Source: CAIWHR01 sp963773195
GTDB taxonomy: Bacteria; Pseudomonadota; Gammaproteobacteria; Burkholderiales; Casimicrobiaceae
Length of the DNA stretch: 64,000 bases
Assembly (NCBI GenBank): GCA_963773195.1
Contig: CAVZAE010000012.1
Coordinates: 124,001-188,000 of the forward strand
Reading direction: 5' to 3'
Positions 38,617 through 46,764 of the stretch are shown here, in pieces. A model generated the notes under the pieces. It did not search any database, was not told where the DNA came from, and saw nothing but the letters and a program-made list of their open reading frames with translations. The position numbers and the translations under genes are program-made. How positions within the stretch are numbered: position 1 is the stretch's first letter; each line of letters starts with the position of its first letter.

Positions 38617-39347
38617 TAGGACCAGTCAGGATTCGGCAGCTCGGAGAATACGCGCCGCAGCCCCTCGCCCCACTCCTTGTGCACCATCTGGAAGTAGGGA
38701 TCGGTCTCCTCGATGCGCCGCTGCAGCCGCACCGAGAACGCGTCGGCCTCGTAGACGAGCAGGTCGATCGGAAGCCCGACCGAGATGTTCGAGCGCATCG
38801 TCGAGTCGAAGGAGACGAGCGTGCACTTCGTCGCCTCGACGAGCGACGTCTGGCGCGTGACGACCCGGTCCAGCACCGGCTTGCCGTACTTGCTCTCCCC
38901 GATCTGGAAATAGCAGGTCTCGGGCGTCGCTTCGATGAAGTTGCCCTCGGTATAGACCTCGAACAGGCGCGGCATCTCTCCCCGGATCTGCCCGCCGACC
39001 AGGAAGTTGGCGCTCGAATCGATGTTGTTCTGCAGGAGGTACGGCCCATCGCGGGTCTTGATCTCGCGCAGCGCATCCCCCAGGAGCCGCGCGACCTCGA
39101 ACATCGACGTCGCGTTCCACAGGCTGATTTGTCCGTCGCCGCTGCGCGCCCGCTGCTCGAGCGTATTGATTGCGTTCTGGGTGATCGACAGGTTGCCCGA
39201 CGACAGCATGACGATGACGCGCTCGCGCGGCTGGATGAAGGTCCGCATCTTCGAGAAGCGGGAGATCTGGTCGACCCCCGCGTTGGTACGGGAATCCGAC
39301 GCGAAGATCATTCCCGCGTCGAGCGTCATCGCGACACAATAGGTCAT
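38616..39347 (-). CDS. Anbu proteasome-like peptidase
   Basis: A 243-residue Ntn-hydrolase of the Anbu (ancestral beta-subunit) type. The presumed N-terminal nucleophile is Thr2 after removal of Met1 (MTYCVAMTLDAGMIFASDSR). The fold motifs SDSRTNAGVDQISRFSKMRT, VIVMLSSGNLSITQNAINTL, NFLVGGQIRGEMPRLFEVYT and ESKYGKPVLDRVV are intact. There is no N-terminal propeptide, unlike classical proteasome beta subunits. Known Anbu proteins assemble into open helical or ring particles with weak proteolysis of standard substrates. Gene order here places it between alpha-E and transglutaminase genes, with coupling to the latter. Confidence 0.93.
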   Translation of the reverse strand: MTYCVAMTLDAGMIFASDSRTNAGVDQISRFSKMRTFIQPRERVIVMLSSGNLSITQNAINTLEQRARSGDGQISLWNATSMFEVARLLGDALREIKTRDGPYLLQNNIDSSANFLVGGQIRGEMPRLFEVYTEGNFIEATPETCYFQIGESKYGKPVLDRVVTRQTSLVEATKCTLVSFDSTMRSNISVGLPIDLLVYEADAFSVRLQRRIEETDPYFQMVHKEWGEGLRRVFSELPNPDWS

Positions 39348-39394
39348 GGAGACCGCATTGGAAAAGGTCGAATTTTACCGAAAGCGCCCTGGCG

Positions 39395-40351
39395 TCAATA
39401 TGCCGGCACGAGGAAGTGGCGGGTGATTCCCTCGCCGAGCGCCGAGATCCGCTCGAGGAAATCCATCAGGTATTCGTGCAATCCCTGCCGGATGATCTCG
39501 TCGGCGCGTCCGTAGTGGAGCCTCGAGTAAAGCTCACCCGACGCGCGCTCGACCTCGCGGCTCGACTTGTCGCACAGCGTTTCGAGCGTCTGGTGAATGA
39601 AGCTCATGCAGGCATGCAGCGAGCGCGGCATGTCGTCGCGCAGGATCAGGAGCTCGGCGACCCGTCGCGGCGTGATCACGTCGCTGTAGATCTTGCGGTA
39701 GGACTCGAAGCCCGACAGCGAGCGCAGCAGCGCGCCCCACTGGTAGTAGTCGACGGCGCCGCCCACGTCGGCCGCGCTCGGCAGGAGCGTGTGATACTTG
39801 ACGTCGAGGATCCGCGCCGTGTTGTCGGCGCGCTCGAGGTGCGTGCCGAGGCGGATGAAGTGGTAGGCCTCGTCGCGCAGCATCGTGCCGACGGTCACGC
39901 CGCGGAAGAGGTGCGAGCGCATCTTGACCCAATCCAGGAACTCGGAGACCCCGCGCGACTCGAGCGTGCCGTAGTCGCACAGGCGCATCTCGAGCCACGA
40001 CGAGTTCAGGTCCTCGTACATCTCCGAGGTGATCGCCCCGCGCACCGAGCGCGCGGATTCGCGGGCCGTCCGGATGCAGTTGTAGATCGACGACGGGTTG
40101 GAGGGATCCAGCACCATGAGGCGGAGCACGCTCTCCGCCGAGAGCTCGCTGTACTTCTCGTAGTACATCTTGGCGAGCCCCGAGGAGACGAGCGGCACGG
40201 CCCAGGGCTCCGCCCACGCCAGACCGGGCTCGATGACCTCGTAGGGCAGAAGCGACATCCGGTAGGTCACGTCGAGCATCCGCGCCGTGTTCTCGGCGCG
40301 CTCGATGTGCCGCGACATCCAGAAGAGCTCGTTTGCGGTGCGACAGAGCAT
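39395..40351 (-). CDS. Alpha-E domain protein of the Anbu cluster
   Basis: The start at 40351 (MLCRTANELFWMSRHIERAE) gives 318 residues; the longer frame from 40585 overlaps the ATP-grasp gene. The whole protein is one alpha-helical 'alpha-E' domain (DUF403), with ENTARMLDVTYRMSLLPYEV, SSIYNCIRTARESARSVRGA, TSEMYEDLNSSWLEMR and LGTHLERADNTARILDVKYH as repeated helical landmarks with conserved R-x-ENTAR. It has no known catalytic residue and may act as a scaffold or substrate carrier for the ATP-grasp partner, whose stop lies two bases before this start. Confidence 0.92.
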   Translation of the reverse strand: MLCRTANELFWMSRHIERAENTARMLDVTYRMSLLPYEVIEPGLAWAEPWAVPLVSSGLAKMYYEKYSELSAESVLRLMVLDPSNPSSIYNCIRTARESARSVRGAITSEMYEDLNSSWLEMRLCDYGTLESRGVSEFLDWVKMRSHLFRGVTVGTMLRDEAYHFIRLGTHLERADNTARILDVKYHTLLPSAADVGGAVDYYQWGALLRSLSGFESYRKIYSDVITPRRVAELLILRDDMPRSLHACMSFIHQTLETLCDKSSREVERASGELYSRLHYGRADEIIRQGLHEYLMDFLERISALGEGITRHFLVPAY

Positions 40352-40353
40352 CG

Positions 40354-41769
40354 CTATCTCGCGACGACCCACGTGTCTTTCGTGCCCCCGCCCTGCGACG
40401 AGTTCACGACCAGCGAACCCTCGCGCAACGCGACCCGCGTGAGGCCGCCCGGGACCAGGCTCACCTGCTTGCCCGACAGGACGTACGGACGGAAATCGAC
40501 GTGCCGCGGCGCGAGTCCTTCGCCGACGAAGGTGGCGCAGGTCGACAGTGACAGCGTCGGCTGCGCGATGTACTTGTCCGGGCACGCGAGGATGCGCGTA
40601 CGAAAGGCGTCCCGCTCCGCCGCGGTCGACGCCGGCCCGATCAGCATCCCGTAGCCGCCAGCGCCGTGCACCTCCTTGACGACGAGCTCATGGAGATGCG
40701 CCAGCACGTGGTCGCACTCGTCGGGCCGGTGGAGCTGCCAGGTCGGCACGTTGTTGAGAATCGGCTCCTCCGAGAGGTAGAACCGGATCATCTCGGGCAC
40801 GTACGGGTAGATCGACTTGTCGTCGGCGACGCCGGTGCCGATCGCGTTGGCGAGCGTCACGCGGCCCGCCCGGTACGCGGCGAAGAGCCCCGGCACGCCG
40901 AGCATCGAATCGGGGCGGAAGGCGCGGGGATCGAGGAAATCGTCGTCGACGCGGCGGTAGATCACGTGGACGCGCTGCGGACCTCTCGTCGTGCGCATGT
41001 AGACCGTGTCGCTCTGGACGAACAGGTCGAGACCTTCGACCAGCTCGACCCCCATCTGTTGCGCGAGAAACGCGTGCTCGAAGTACGCCGAGTTGTGGGC
41101 GCCCGGAGTGAGCACGGCGACCGTTGGCGACTCCTCGCCAGCAGGCGCGAGCGCGTGGAGGTTCTCGAGCAGCAGGTCCGGATAGTGCTGGACCGGCCGG
41201 ATCGCCTGGGTCGCGAAGAGCTCCGGGAAGAGCCGCATCATCATCTTGCGGTTCTCGAGCATGTACGAGACGCCCGACGGCACGCGGAGGTTGTCCTCGA
41301 GAACGTAGTATTCGCCTCCGCCCGCGCGGACGATGTCGACGCCGGCGATGTGTGCGTAGATGCCGCCGGGAACATCCATTCCCTGCATTTCGCGCCGATA
41401 TTGCGCGTTTCCGAGGACGCGCTCGCGCGGAACGACGCCCGCGGCGAGGATCGCCTGCTCGTGGTAGACGTCGTGGAGGAATGCGTTCAGCGCGTGCACG
41501 CGCTGACGCAGCCCGCGGTCGAGCATCTTCCACTGATCGGCGGGAATGATGCGCGGCACGATGTCGAACGGAATCAACCGCTCCGTGCCGGATTCCTCGC
41601 CATACACCGCGAACGTGATACCGACGCGATGAAACGCGCGCTCGGCTTCCTCGCGCTTCTGGGCGATCCGGGCTGGGGGCGTCCGGGCCAGCCAACCGGC
41701 GAAGGCCTCGTAGTGGGGCCGTATCCCCCCCTCCGGGGTCTGCATTTCGTCGTAGGAGGTACGGGACAC
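40354..41769 (-). CDS. Circularly permuted ATP-grasp protein of the Anbu cluster
   Basis: A 471-residue protein of the DUF404/DUF407 family, a circularly permuted ATP-grasp ligase. Landmarks: FDIVPRIIPADQWKMLDRGL, RALNAFLHDVYHEQAILAAG (near that order), VDIVRAGGGEYYVLEDNLRV with the ATP-binding acidic residues, NSAYFEHAFLAQQMGVELVE, VHVIYRRVDDDFLDPRAFRP, and VKEVHGAGGYGMLIGP, a glycine-rich ATP-grasp loop. It ends LVVNSSQGGGTKDTWVVA, the family's usual end. It is the first gene of the four-gene operon and could form an amide bond using ATP; the substrates are unknown. Confidence 0.92.
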   Translation of the reverse strand: MSRTSYDEMQTPEGGIRPHYEAFAGWLARTPPARIAQKREEAERAFHRVGITFAVYGEESGTERLIPFDIVPRIIPADQWKMLDRGLRQRVHALNAFLHDVYHEQAILAAGVVPRERVLGNAQYRREMQGMDVPGGIYAHIAGVDIVRAGGGEYYVLEDNLRVPSGVSYMLENRKMMMRLFPELFATQAIRPVQHYPDLLLENLHALAPAGEESPTVAVLTPGAHNSAYFEHAFLAQQMGVELVEGLDLFVQSDTVYMRTTRGPQRVHVIYRRVDDDFLDPRAFRPDSMLGVPGLFAAYRAGRVTLANAIGTGVADDKSIYPYVPEMIRFYLSEEPILNNVPTWQLHRPDECDHVLAHLHELVVKEVHGAGGYGMLIGPASTAAERDAFRTRILACPDKYIAQPTLSLSTCATFVGEGLAPRHVDFRPYVLSGKQVSLVPGGLTRVALREGSLVVNSSQGGGTKDTWVVAR

Positions 41770-42022
41770 GGAAAATTTCCGGGGAGGCGCAAAACGACGG
41801 AATACCCGAGCGCAAATCCCGGGCCAAAAGGGAAAAGCGTTCGGCGCTAGGGGGTTATCCCGACCCCCTGAGTCCCGGGGAAAATCCGGGCCCCATACGG
41901 GGGCGCGAATCGCACCGGCGGGGTGCCATTTTCGTCCTGGACGCCACTAGACAAATCGGCGCCGCCGGTTTGACCCCCCTCCTTTCAGCATGCTTAAATC
42001 GGGGCTCCTGTCTGGGTTCGCG

Positions 42023-42097
42023 GGGCGGTTAGCTCAGCGGTAGAGCACTGCCTTCACACGGCAGGGGTCACTGGTTCGAACCCAGTATCGCCCACCA
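42023..42097 (+). tRNA. tRNA-Val (anticodon CAC)
   Basis: GGGCGGTTAGCTCAGCGGTA, anticodon stem CTGCC/GGCAG with loop TTCACAC (anticodon CAC), T-loop GGTTCGAACCC, closing ATCGCCC and encoded ACCA. Seventy-five bases. A terminator follows. Confidence 0.97.
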
Positions 42098-42107
42098 AAT
42101 GAACCAA

Positions 42108-42140
42108 GGGGTTACGCGCAAGTGTAACCCCTCTTTTTTT
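42108..42140 (+). terminator. Rho-independent terminator after tRNA-Val
   Basis: GGGGTTAC pairs with GTAACCCC around an eight-base loop, followed by TC and seven Ts. It ends 30 bases before the dehalogenase gene. Confidence 0.9.
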
Positions 42141-42169
42141 GCCCGTCGCGGGCGTGCACTCCCGTTGCC

Positions 42170-42853
42170 ATGACGAATTCCGTAGTCGCCGTCGACGCCG
42201 TCGTGTTCGATGCCTATGGCACCTTGTTCGACGTGCATGCGGTCGTCGCCCGCGCGGAGGAGCTCGTACCCGGCCACGGCGCCATGCTGTCGCGATTGTG
42301 GCGCACGAAGCAGCTCGAGTACACGTGGTTGCAAAGCCTCATGGGGCCGTCGGTTCGTGAGGACTTCGAGGCGGTGACGGCGCATGCGCTCGATTACGCG
42401 CTCGCCGAGCTCGGACTGCGGCTCGCGGCGCGAGAGCGGCGTGCCTTGCGCGACGCCTATTTGACGCTCGCGCCCTTTCCGGATGTACCGGCAACGCTGG
42501 CGGCGCTTGCGCCTCGCCCGCGCTGGATCCTGTCGAACGGAACCCTGGCGATGCTGGAGCCGCTGGTGCGGCACCACGGCCTCACGGCGCATCTCGACGG
42601 CATCCTCTCGGTCGAATCCGCCGACATCTACAAGCCGAGCCCGCGCGTCTACCAGCTCGCCGTCGACCGGCTGAACGTCCCTGCAGGCCGGATCGGCTTC
42701 GTGTCGTCGAACGGCTGGGATGCGATCGGAGCGAAAGCGTTCGGATTCAGGTCGTTCTGGATCAATCGTACTGGCGCGCCGGTCGATCGCCATGGGCCGC
42801 CCCCCGACCGGATCATGGCGACGCTCGCAGATTTACCCGCTCTGCTCGCCTAG
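42170..42853 (+). CDS. Haloacid dehalogenase, type II
   Basis: A 227-residue HAD-superfamily hydrolase. Motif I is VVFDAYGTLFDVH with nucleophile D14. Motif II (Ser/Thr) is WILSNGTL, the lysine is in YKPSPRVYQLAVDRL and motif IV is FVSSNGWDAIGAKAFGF with WINRTGAP after it. This set, in particular DAYGTLFDV and SSNGWDA, is that of L-2-haloacid dehalogenases, which turn 2-chloro- or bromo-acids into 2-hydroxyacids. Many family members act on other substrates, so the compound is not certain. It converges with oxyR, the stops lying five bases apart. Confidence 0.9.
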   Translation: MTNSVVAVDAVVFDAYGTLFDVHAVVARAEELVPGHGAMLSRLWRTKQLEYTWLQSLMGPSVREDFEAVTAHALDYALAELGLRLAARERRALRDAYLTLAPFPDVPATLAALAPRPRWILSNGTLAMLEPLVRHHGLTAHLDGILSVESADIYKPSPRVYQLAVDRLNVPAGRIGFVSSNGWDAIGAKAFGFRSFWINRTGAPVDRHGPPPDRIMATLADLPALLA

Positions 42854-42857
42854 ACGC

Positions 42858-43757
42858 TCATTTCTTCGAACGGGGCGACCGGCATGCCACAACGGCGTCG
42901 CGGATCGCCTGGATCGCCTGCGGGCGCGGGAAGCTCTTCCGCCAGGCCAGCGCGACCCGGCGTGCGGGCGTGGGCCGCGCGAAGGGAACCGGCACCACGA
43001 GTTGGCTGTGGTACTTGGGTGTCATCGCGTCGCGCGGCAGCACCGACACGCCGAGGCCCGAGGCCACCATGTTGCGGACCGTCTCGAGCGAGTTCGCCCG
43101 TGTCACCGTCGACTCGCCCCGGTTCAGCTCCTTGCACGCTTCCAGCACCTGATCGCGGAAGCAATGGCCGACGCCCAGGAGGATCGTGCGCTCGGTCGAG
43201 AGCTCGTCCGCCGCCACCGACTTGCGCTTCGCCCACTTGTGGTCGCGCGGCACGACGATCTCGAACGGCTCCTCGTAGAGGAATTCGGTGGCGATGCCCG
43301 GCGGATCGAACGGCAGCGCGATGATCGCCGCGTCGATCCGACCGCTCTTGAGCGCCGCCTCGAGGTTCTCGGTCAGGTCCTCTTCGATCTCGAGCGGCAT
43401 TTGCGGCGCGATCGCGCGCAGCGCGGGAATCAGATCGGGCAGCAGGTACGGCGCGACGGTGTAGATCGCGCCAAGCCGGAGCGTCCCGGCGAGCTGGTTC
43501 CGCCCTGCCTGCGCGAGTTCCTTCACCCGCGCCGCTTCCTCCAGCACCTTCTGCGCCTGCTCGACGATACGCTCGCCCACGGGCGTGATCGAGACCTCGG
43601 CCTTGCCGCGCTCGAAGAGCCGTGTGCCGAGCTCTTCCTCGAGCTTCTGGATGGCGACCGAGAGTGCCGGTTGGCTCACGAAGCAGCGCTGCGCGGCACG
43701 CCCGAAACTCCGCTCGTGCGCAACGGCGACGATGTAGCGGAGCTCATTCAGCGTCAT
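42858..43757 (-). CDS. oxyR: Hydrogen peroxide-responsive regulator OxyR
   Basis: A 299-residue LysR-type regulator, MTLNELRYIVAVAHERSFGR, with the two redox cysteines at exactly the E. coli positions: C199 and C208 in LLGVGHCFRDQVLEACKELN. Peroxide joins them into a disulfide and turns on defence genes. The DNA-binding helix-turn-helix (QRCFVSQPALSVAIQKLEEE) and effector-domain threonine region are intact. The ATG overlaps the galU stop by four bases (ATGA), so the two are translationally coupled. A longer frame to 44174 is rejected as it runs inside galU. Confidence 0.95.
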   Translation of the reverse strand: MTLNELRYIVAVAHERSFGRAAQRCFVSQPALSVAIQKLEEELGTRLFERGKAEVSITPVGERIVEQAQKVLEEAARVKELAQAGRNQLAGTLRLGAIYTVAPYLLPDLIPALRAIAPQMPLEIEEDLTENLEAALKSGRIDAAIIALPFDPPGIATEFLYEEPFEIVVPRDHKWAKRKSVAADELSTERTILLGVGHCFRDQVLEACKELNRGESTVTRANSLETVRNMVASGLGVSVLPRDAMTPKYHSQLVVPVPFARPTPARRVALAWRKSFPRPQAIQAIRDAVVACRSPRSKK

Positions 43758-44635
43758 CGGGGGCGCGGCTCTCCGCTCGTTTTCAGGAACGTCGCGAAGG
43801 CGTCGGCGAGCTCCGGGTGCTTCAGGCCGAAATCGACCGTCGCTTGGAGATAGCCGAGCTTGCTGCCGCAGTCGTAGCGGCGCCCTTCGAACGCATACGC
43901 CAGCACGCGCTCCTCGGCGAGCAGGGCCGCAATGCCGTCGGTCAACTGAATCTCGCCGCCGGCGCCGGGGTTGATGGCGCGCAGATGATGAAAGAGCCTC
44001 GGGGTCAGCACGTACCGGCCCACGACGGCGAGCGTCGACGGCGACGTGCCCGCCTTCGGCTTCTCGACAATGCGTGCGATCGGCGCTGCGCGGTCGACCA
44101 TCTGGCCGGTCTCGACGATGCCGTAGCTGCCGATGTCCGACGCCGGGACGTTCATCACGCCGATCACCGAGCACCCGTCATGCGCGGCCACGTCGGTCAT
44201 CTGCCGCATCACCGGTACCCCGGCGTCGATCAGGTCGTCGGCGAGCAGCACCGCGAACGGCTCGTCTCCCACCACGGGTGCGGCACACAGCACGGCGTGT
44301 CCCAACCCCAGCGCTTCGGTCTGCCGGATGTAGATGCAGTTGATGCCCCGTGGCGTCACCGCCTGCACCATCCGGAGGAGGTCGTTCTTGCCGCTTCGGG
44401 TGAGCTCGGTCTCGAGCTCGTAGGCCATGTCGAAATGGTCCTCGATGGCGCGCTTGTTGCGGCCGGTGATGAAGATCATGTCGGTGACGCCTGCCGCCGC
44501 GGCCTCCTCGACCGCGTACTGGATCAGCGGCTTGTCGACGATCGGCAGCATCTCCTTCGGGCTGGCCTTGGTCGCGGGCAGGAAGCGCGTGCCGAGCCCG
44601 GCCACGGGGAACACTGCCTTCGTGATCTTCTGCAT
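43754..44635 (-). CDS. galU: UTP-glucose-1-phosphate uridylyltransferase
   Basis: The start at 44635 (MQKITKAVFPVAGLGTRFLP) gives 293 residues. GalU makes UDP-glucose from UTP and glucose 1-phosphate, feeding capsule, trehalose and LPS sugars. Motifs: nucleotide loop AGLGTRFLPATKASPKEMLP, DKPLIQYAVEEAAAAGVTDM, ADDLIDAG with the metal aspartate, SYGIVETG, IVEKPKAGTSPSTLAVVGRY and GEIQLTDGIAAL, then YDCGSKLGYLQA. It begins 25 bases after the ligA stop and overlaps oxyR, so ligA, galU and oxyR may share a transcript. Confidence 0.95.
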   Translation of the reverse strand: MQKITKAVFPVAGLGTRFLPATKASPKEMLPIVDKPLIQYAVEEAAAAGVTDMIFITGRNKRAIEDHFDMAYELETELTRSGKNDLLRMVQAVTPRGINCIYIRQTEALGLGHAVLCAAPVVGDEPFAVLLADDLIDAGVPVMRQMTDVAAHDGCSVIGVMNVPASDIGSYGIVETGQMVDRAAPIARIVEKPKAGTSPSTLAVVGRYVLTPRLFHHLRAINPGAGGEIQLTDGIAALLAEERVLAYAFEGRRYDCGSKLGYLQATVDFGLKHPELADAFATFLKTSGEPRPR

Positions 44636-44660
44636 CGGCTGACTCCTCGTCCTGTATGGG

Positions 44661-46734
44661 TTAGCGCTTGGGTCCGGTCGCGAGCAGGCGCTTGAGGCCC
44701 GCCTCATCCAGAATGGGAATGGCGAGCTCCTGCGCCTTGGCGAGCTTGCCGCCGGCATCCTCGCCGGCGACGATATAGTCCGTCTTCTTCGAGACGCTGC
44801 CGGCCGCCTTGCCGCCGGCAGCCTCGATCAGGGCCTTCGCATCGTCACGCGAAAGCGTGGGCAGCGTGCCGGTCAGAACGAGCGTCAGCCCCGCGAGCTT
44901 CCCCCGCGCCGCGCGCTGCGGCGCCGCTTCGGTCCAATGGACGCCCGCCTTGCGCAGCGCGGTGATGACTTCGCGATTGTGCCGTTCTCCGAAAAAGTCG
45001 GCGATGCTCTCAGCCAGCACGGGACCCACGTCAGGCGCTTCCTGCAGTTGCTCCCGGTCCGCCTGCATGACCGCATCGAGGCCGCCGAAGTGCCGCGCGA
45101 GGTCGCGCGCCGTCGCCTCACCCACGTGCCGGATGCCGAGCGCGTAGATGAAGCGGGCGAGCGTCGTCGCCTTGCTGCCTGCGATCGCCGCTACCACGTT
45201 GGCTGCCGACTTGCCGGCCATCCGCTCGAGTTCCGCGAGCGCTTCCGCGGTGAGCCCGTAGACGTCTGCCGGCGTGTGCACGAGGCCTGCATCGACGAGC
45301 TGGTCGACGAGCTTGTCGCCCAGGCCTTCGATATCCATCGCGCGACGCGACGCGAAATGCAGGAGTGCCTGCTTGCGCTGCGCCGGGCAGACGAGCCCGC
45401 CGGTGCACCGCGCCACCGCTTCGTCGGGGAGCCGCACGACCGCGGAACCGCATTCGGGGCACGTCGTCGGCATCACGAACGCCTTGGCGCCGCGTGGCCG
45501 CTTGTCGAGGAGGACGCGGACCACCTCGGGTATCACGTCGCCCGCGCGGCGCACGATGACAGTGTCGCCGACGTGCACATCCTTGCGCCGAACCTCGTCC
45601 TCGTTGTGGAGCGTCGCGTTGGTGACGGTGACCCCGCCCACGAACACCGGCGCGAGTCGCGCGACGGGCGTGATCGCCCCCGTGCGACCCACCTGGACGT
45701 CGATGCCGAGCACTTCGGTCGCCATCTCCTCCGCGGGAAACTTGTGCGCGACGGCCCACCGCGGTTCGCGGGTGACGAAGCCCAGCTTGCGTTGCAGGTC
45801 GAGGCGATCGACCTTGTAGACGACCCCGTCGATCTCGAAGGGCAGCTTCGCCCGCCGCGCGGCCACGTCCTCGTAGAAGCGGGCAAGTGCCTCGGGACCG
45901 CGCGCACGATGGCCGGTCGCGATTGACGGGAAGGCCGAACGCTTCGATGGCGTCCAGGACACCGGAGAGCGTGTCCGGGCTCGCGAACCCTGTCGTCTGA
46001 CCCAGGCCGTACGCGAAGAAATGGAGCGGCCGCTTCGCCGTCGCCGCCGGATCGAGCTGGCGAACGGCACCGGCCGCGGTGTTGCGCGGATTGATGAACG
46101 TCTTCTGACCCGCCGAGCGCTGCCGCTCGTTCAGCGCCTCGAAGTCGCGGCGCGTCATGTACACCTCGCCGCGGATCTCGAGCACGTCGGGGAAGGACTT
46201 CCCGCGGAGTCGCGGCGGAATGGCGCGAATCGTCCGGATGTTGCGGGTGACGTCCTCGCCGAGTTCGCCGTCGCCGCGGGTCGCCGCCTGGACGAGCACG
46301 CCCTTTTCGTAGCGCAGGCTGACCGCGAGTCCATCGAACTTGAGCTCCGCGAGGTATTCGACCGGCGGCGCGTCCGCCGCGAGTCCGAGATCACGCCGGA
46401 TGCGCGCGTCGAACTTCGCAGGCGCGCTGACCGTGGTGTCGGTCTCCGTGCGGATCGAGAGCATCGGCACGCGATGTCGAACCGGTTCGAACGCCGCCGC
46501 CGGCGCACCGCCGACACGCTGCGTAGGCGAATCGGGCGTAACGAGTGCGGGGTATTGAGTCTCGAGCGCGACGAGCTCGCGGTAGAGCGCATCGTACTGG
46601 GCGTCGCTGACGGTCGGTGCGTCGAGCACGTAATAGCGGTGGTCGTGCTCCCCGATCTCTTCGCGCAGCGCCTTCGCGCGCGTGCGGGCCGCGGCGGGAG
46701 ACCCAGCCTCGCCTGCGACGCGCGTTGCGCTCAT
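44661..46734 (-). CDS. ligA: NAD-dependent DNA ligase, one frameshift
   Basis: The enzyme seals nicks in double-stranded DNA using NAD. The front frame starts MSATRVAGEAGSPAAARTRA and carries the Ia and adenylation domains, with the active-site lysine in YLAELKFDGLAVSLRYEKG. The back frame has the OB fold (VGRTGAITPVARLAPVFVGG), four-cysteine zinc finger (CPECGSAVV, ARCTGGLVCPAQR), helix-hairpin-helix and BRCT domains (GLTLVLTGTLPTLSRDDAKA). The frames join at about 45911-45916 if one G is removed, giving D-R-H-R-A-R-G-P-E and about 690 residues. The gene is essential in bacteria, so the shift is most likely a sequence error. Confidence 0.9.
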
Positions 46735-46764
46735 TGGCGACCGCGACGGTCGGCACAGCCGCCG

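Noticed and set aside
41770..42022. Short gene between the Anbu operon and tRNA-Val
   Set aside because: The gap has many G/C runs and a GGGGGT...ACCCCC hairpin near 41850-41868 but no plausible frame; it more likely holds the operon promoter.
42068..42793. A 241-residue minus-strand frame across tRNA-Val and the dehalogenase gene
   Set aside because: It runs through the tRNA and terminator and mirrors a well-recognised enzyme. It is a shadow of GC-rich coding sequence.
45905..45925. Programmed frameshift in ligA
   Set aside because: No slippery heptamer, stop or pseudoknot signal was seen, and LigA is not known to use frameshifting. A one-base sequence error is simpler.
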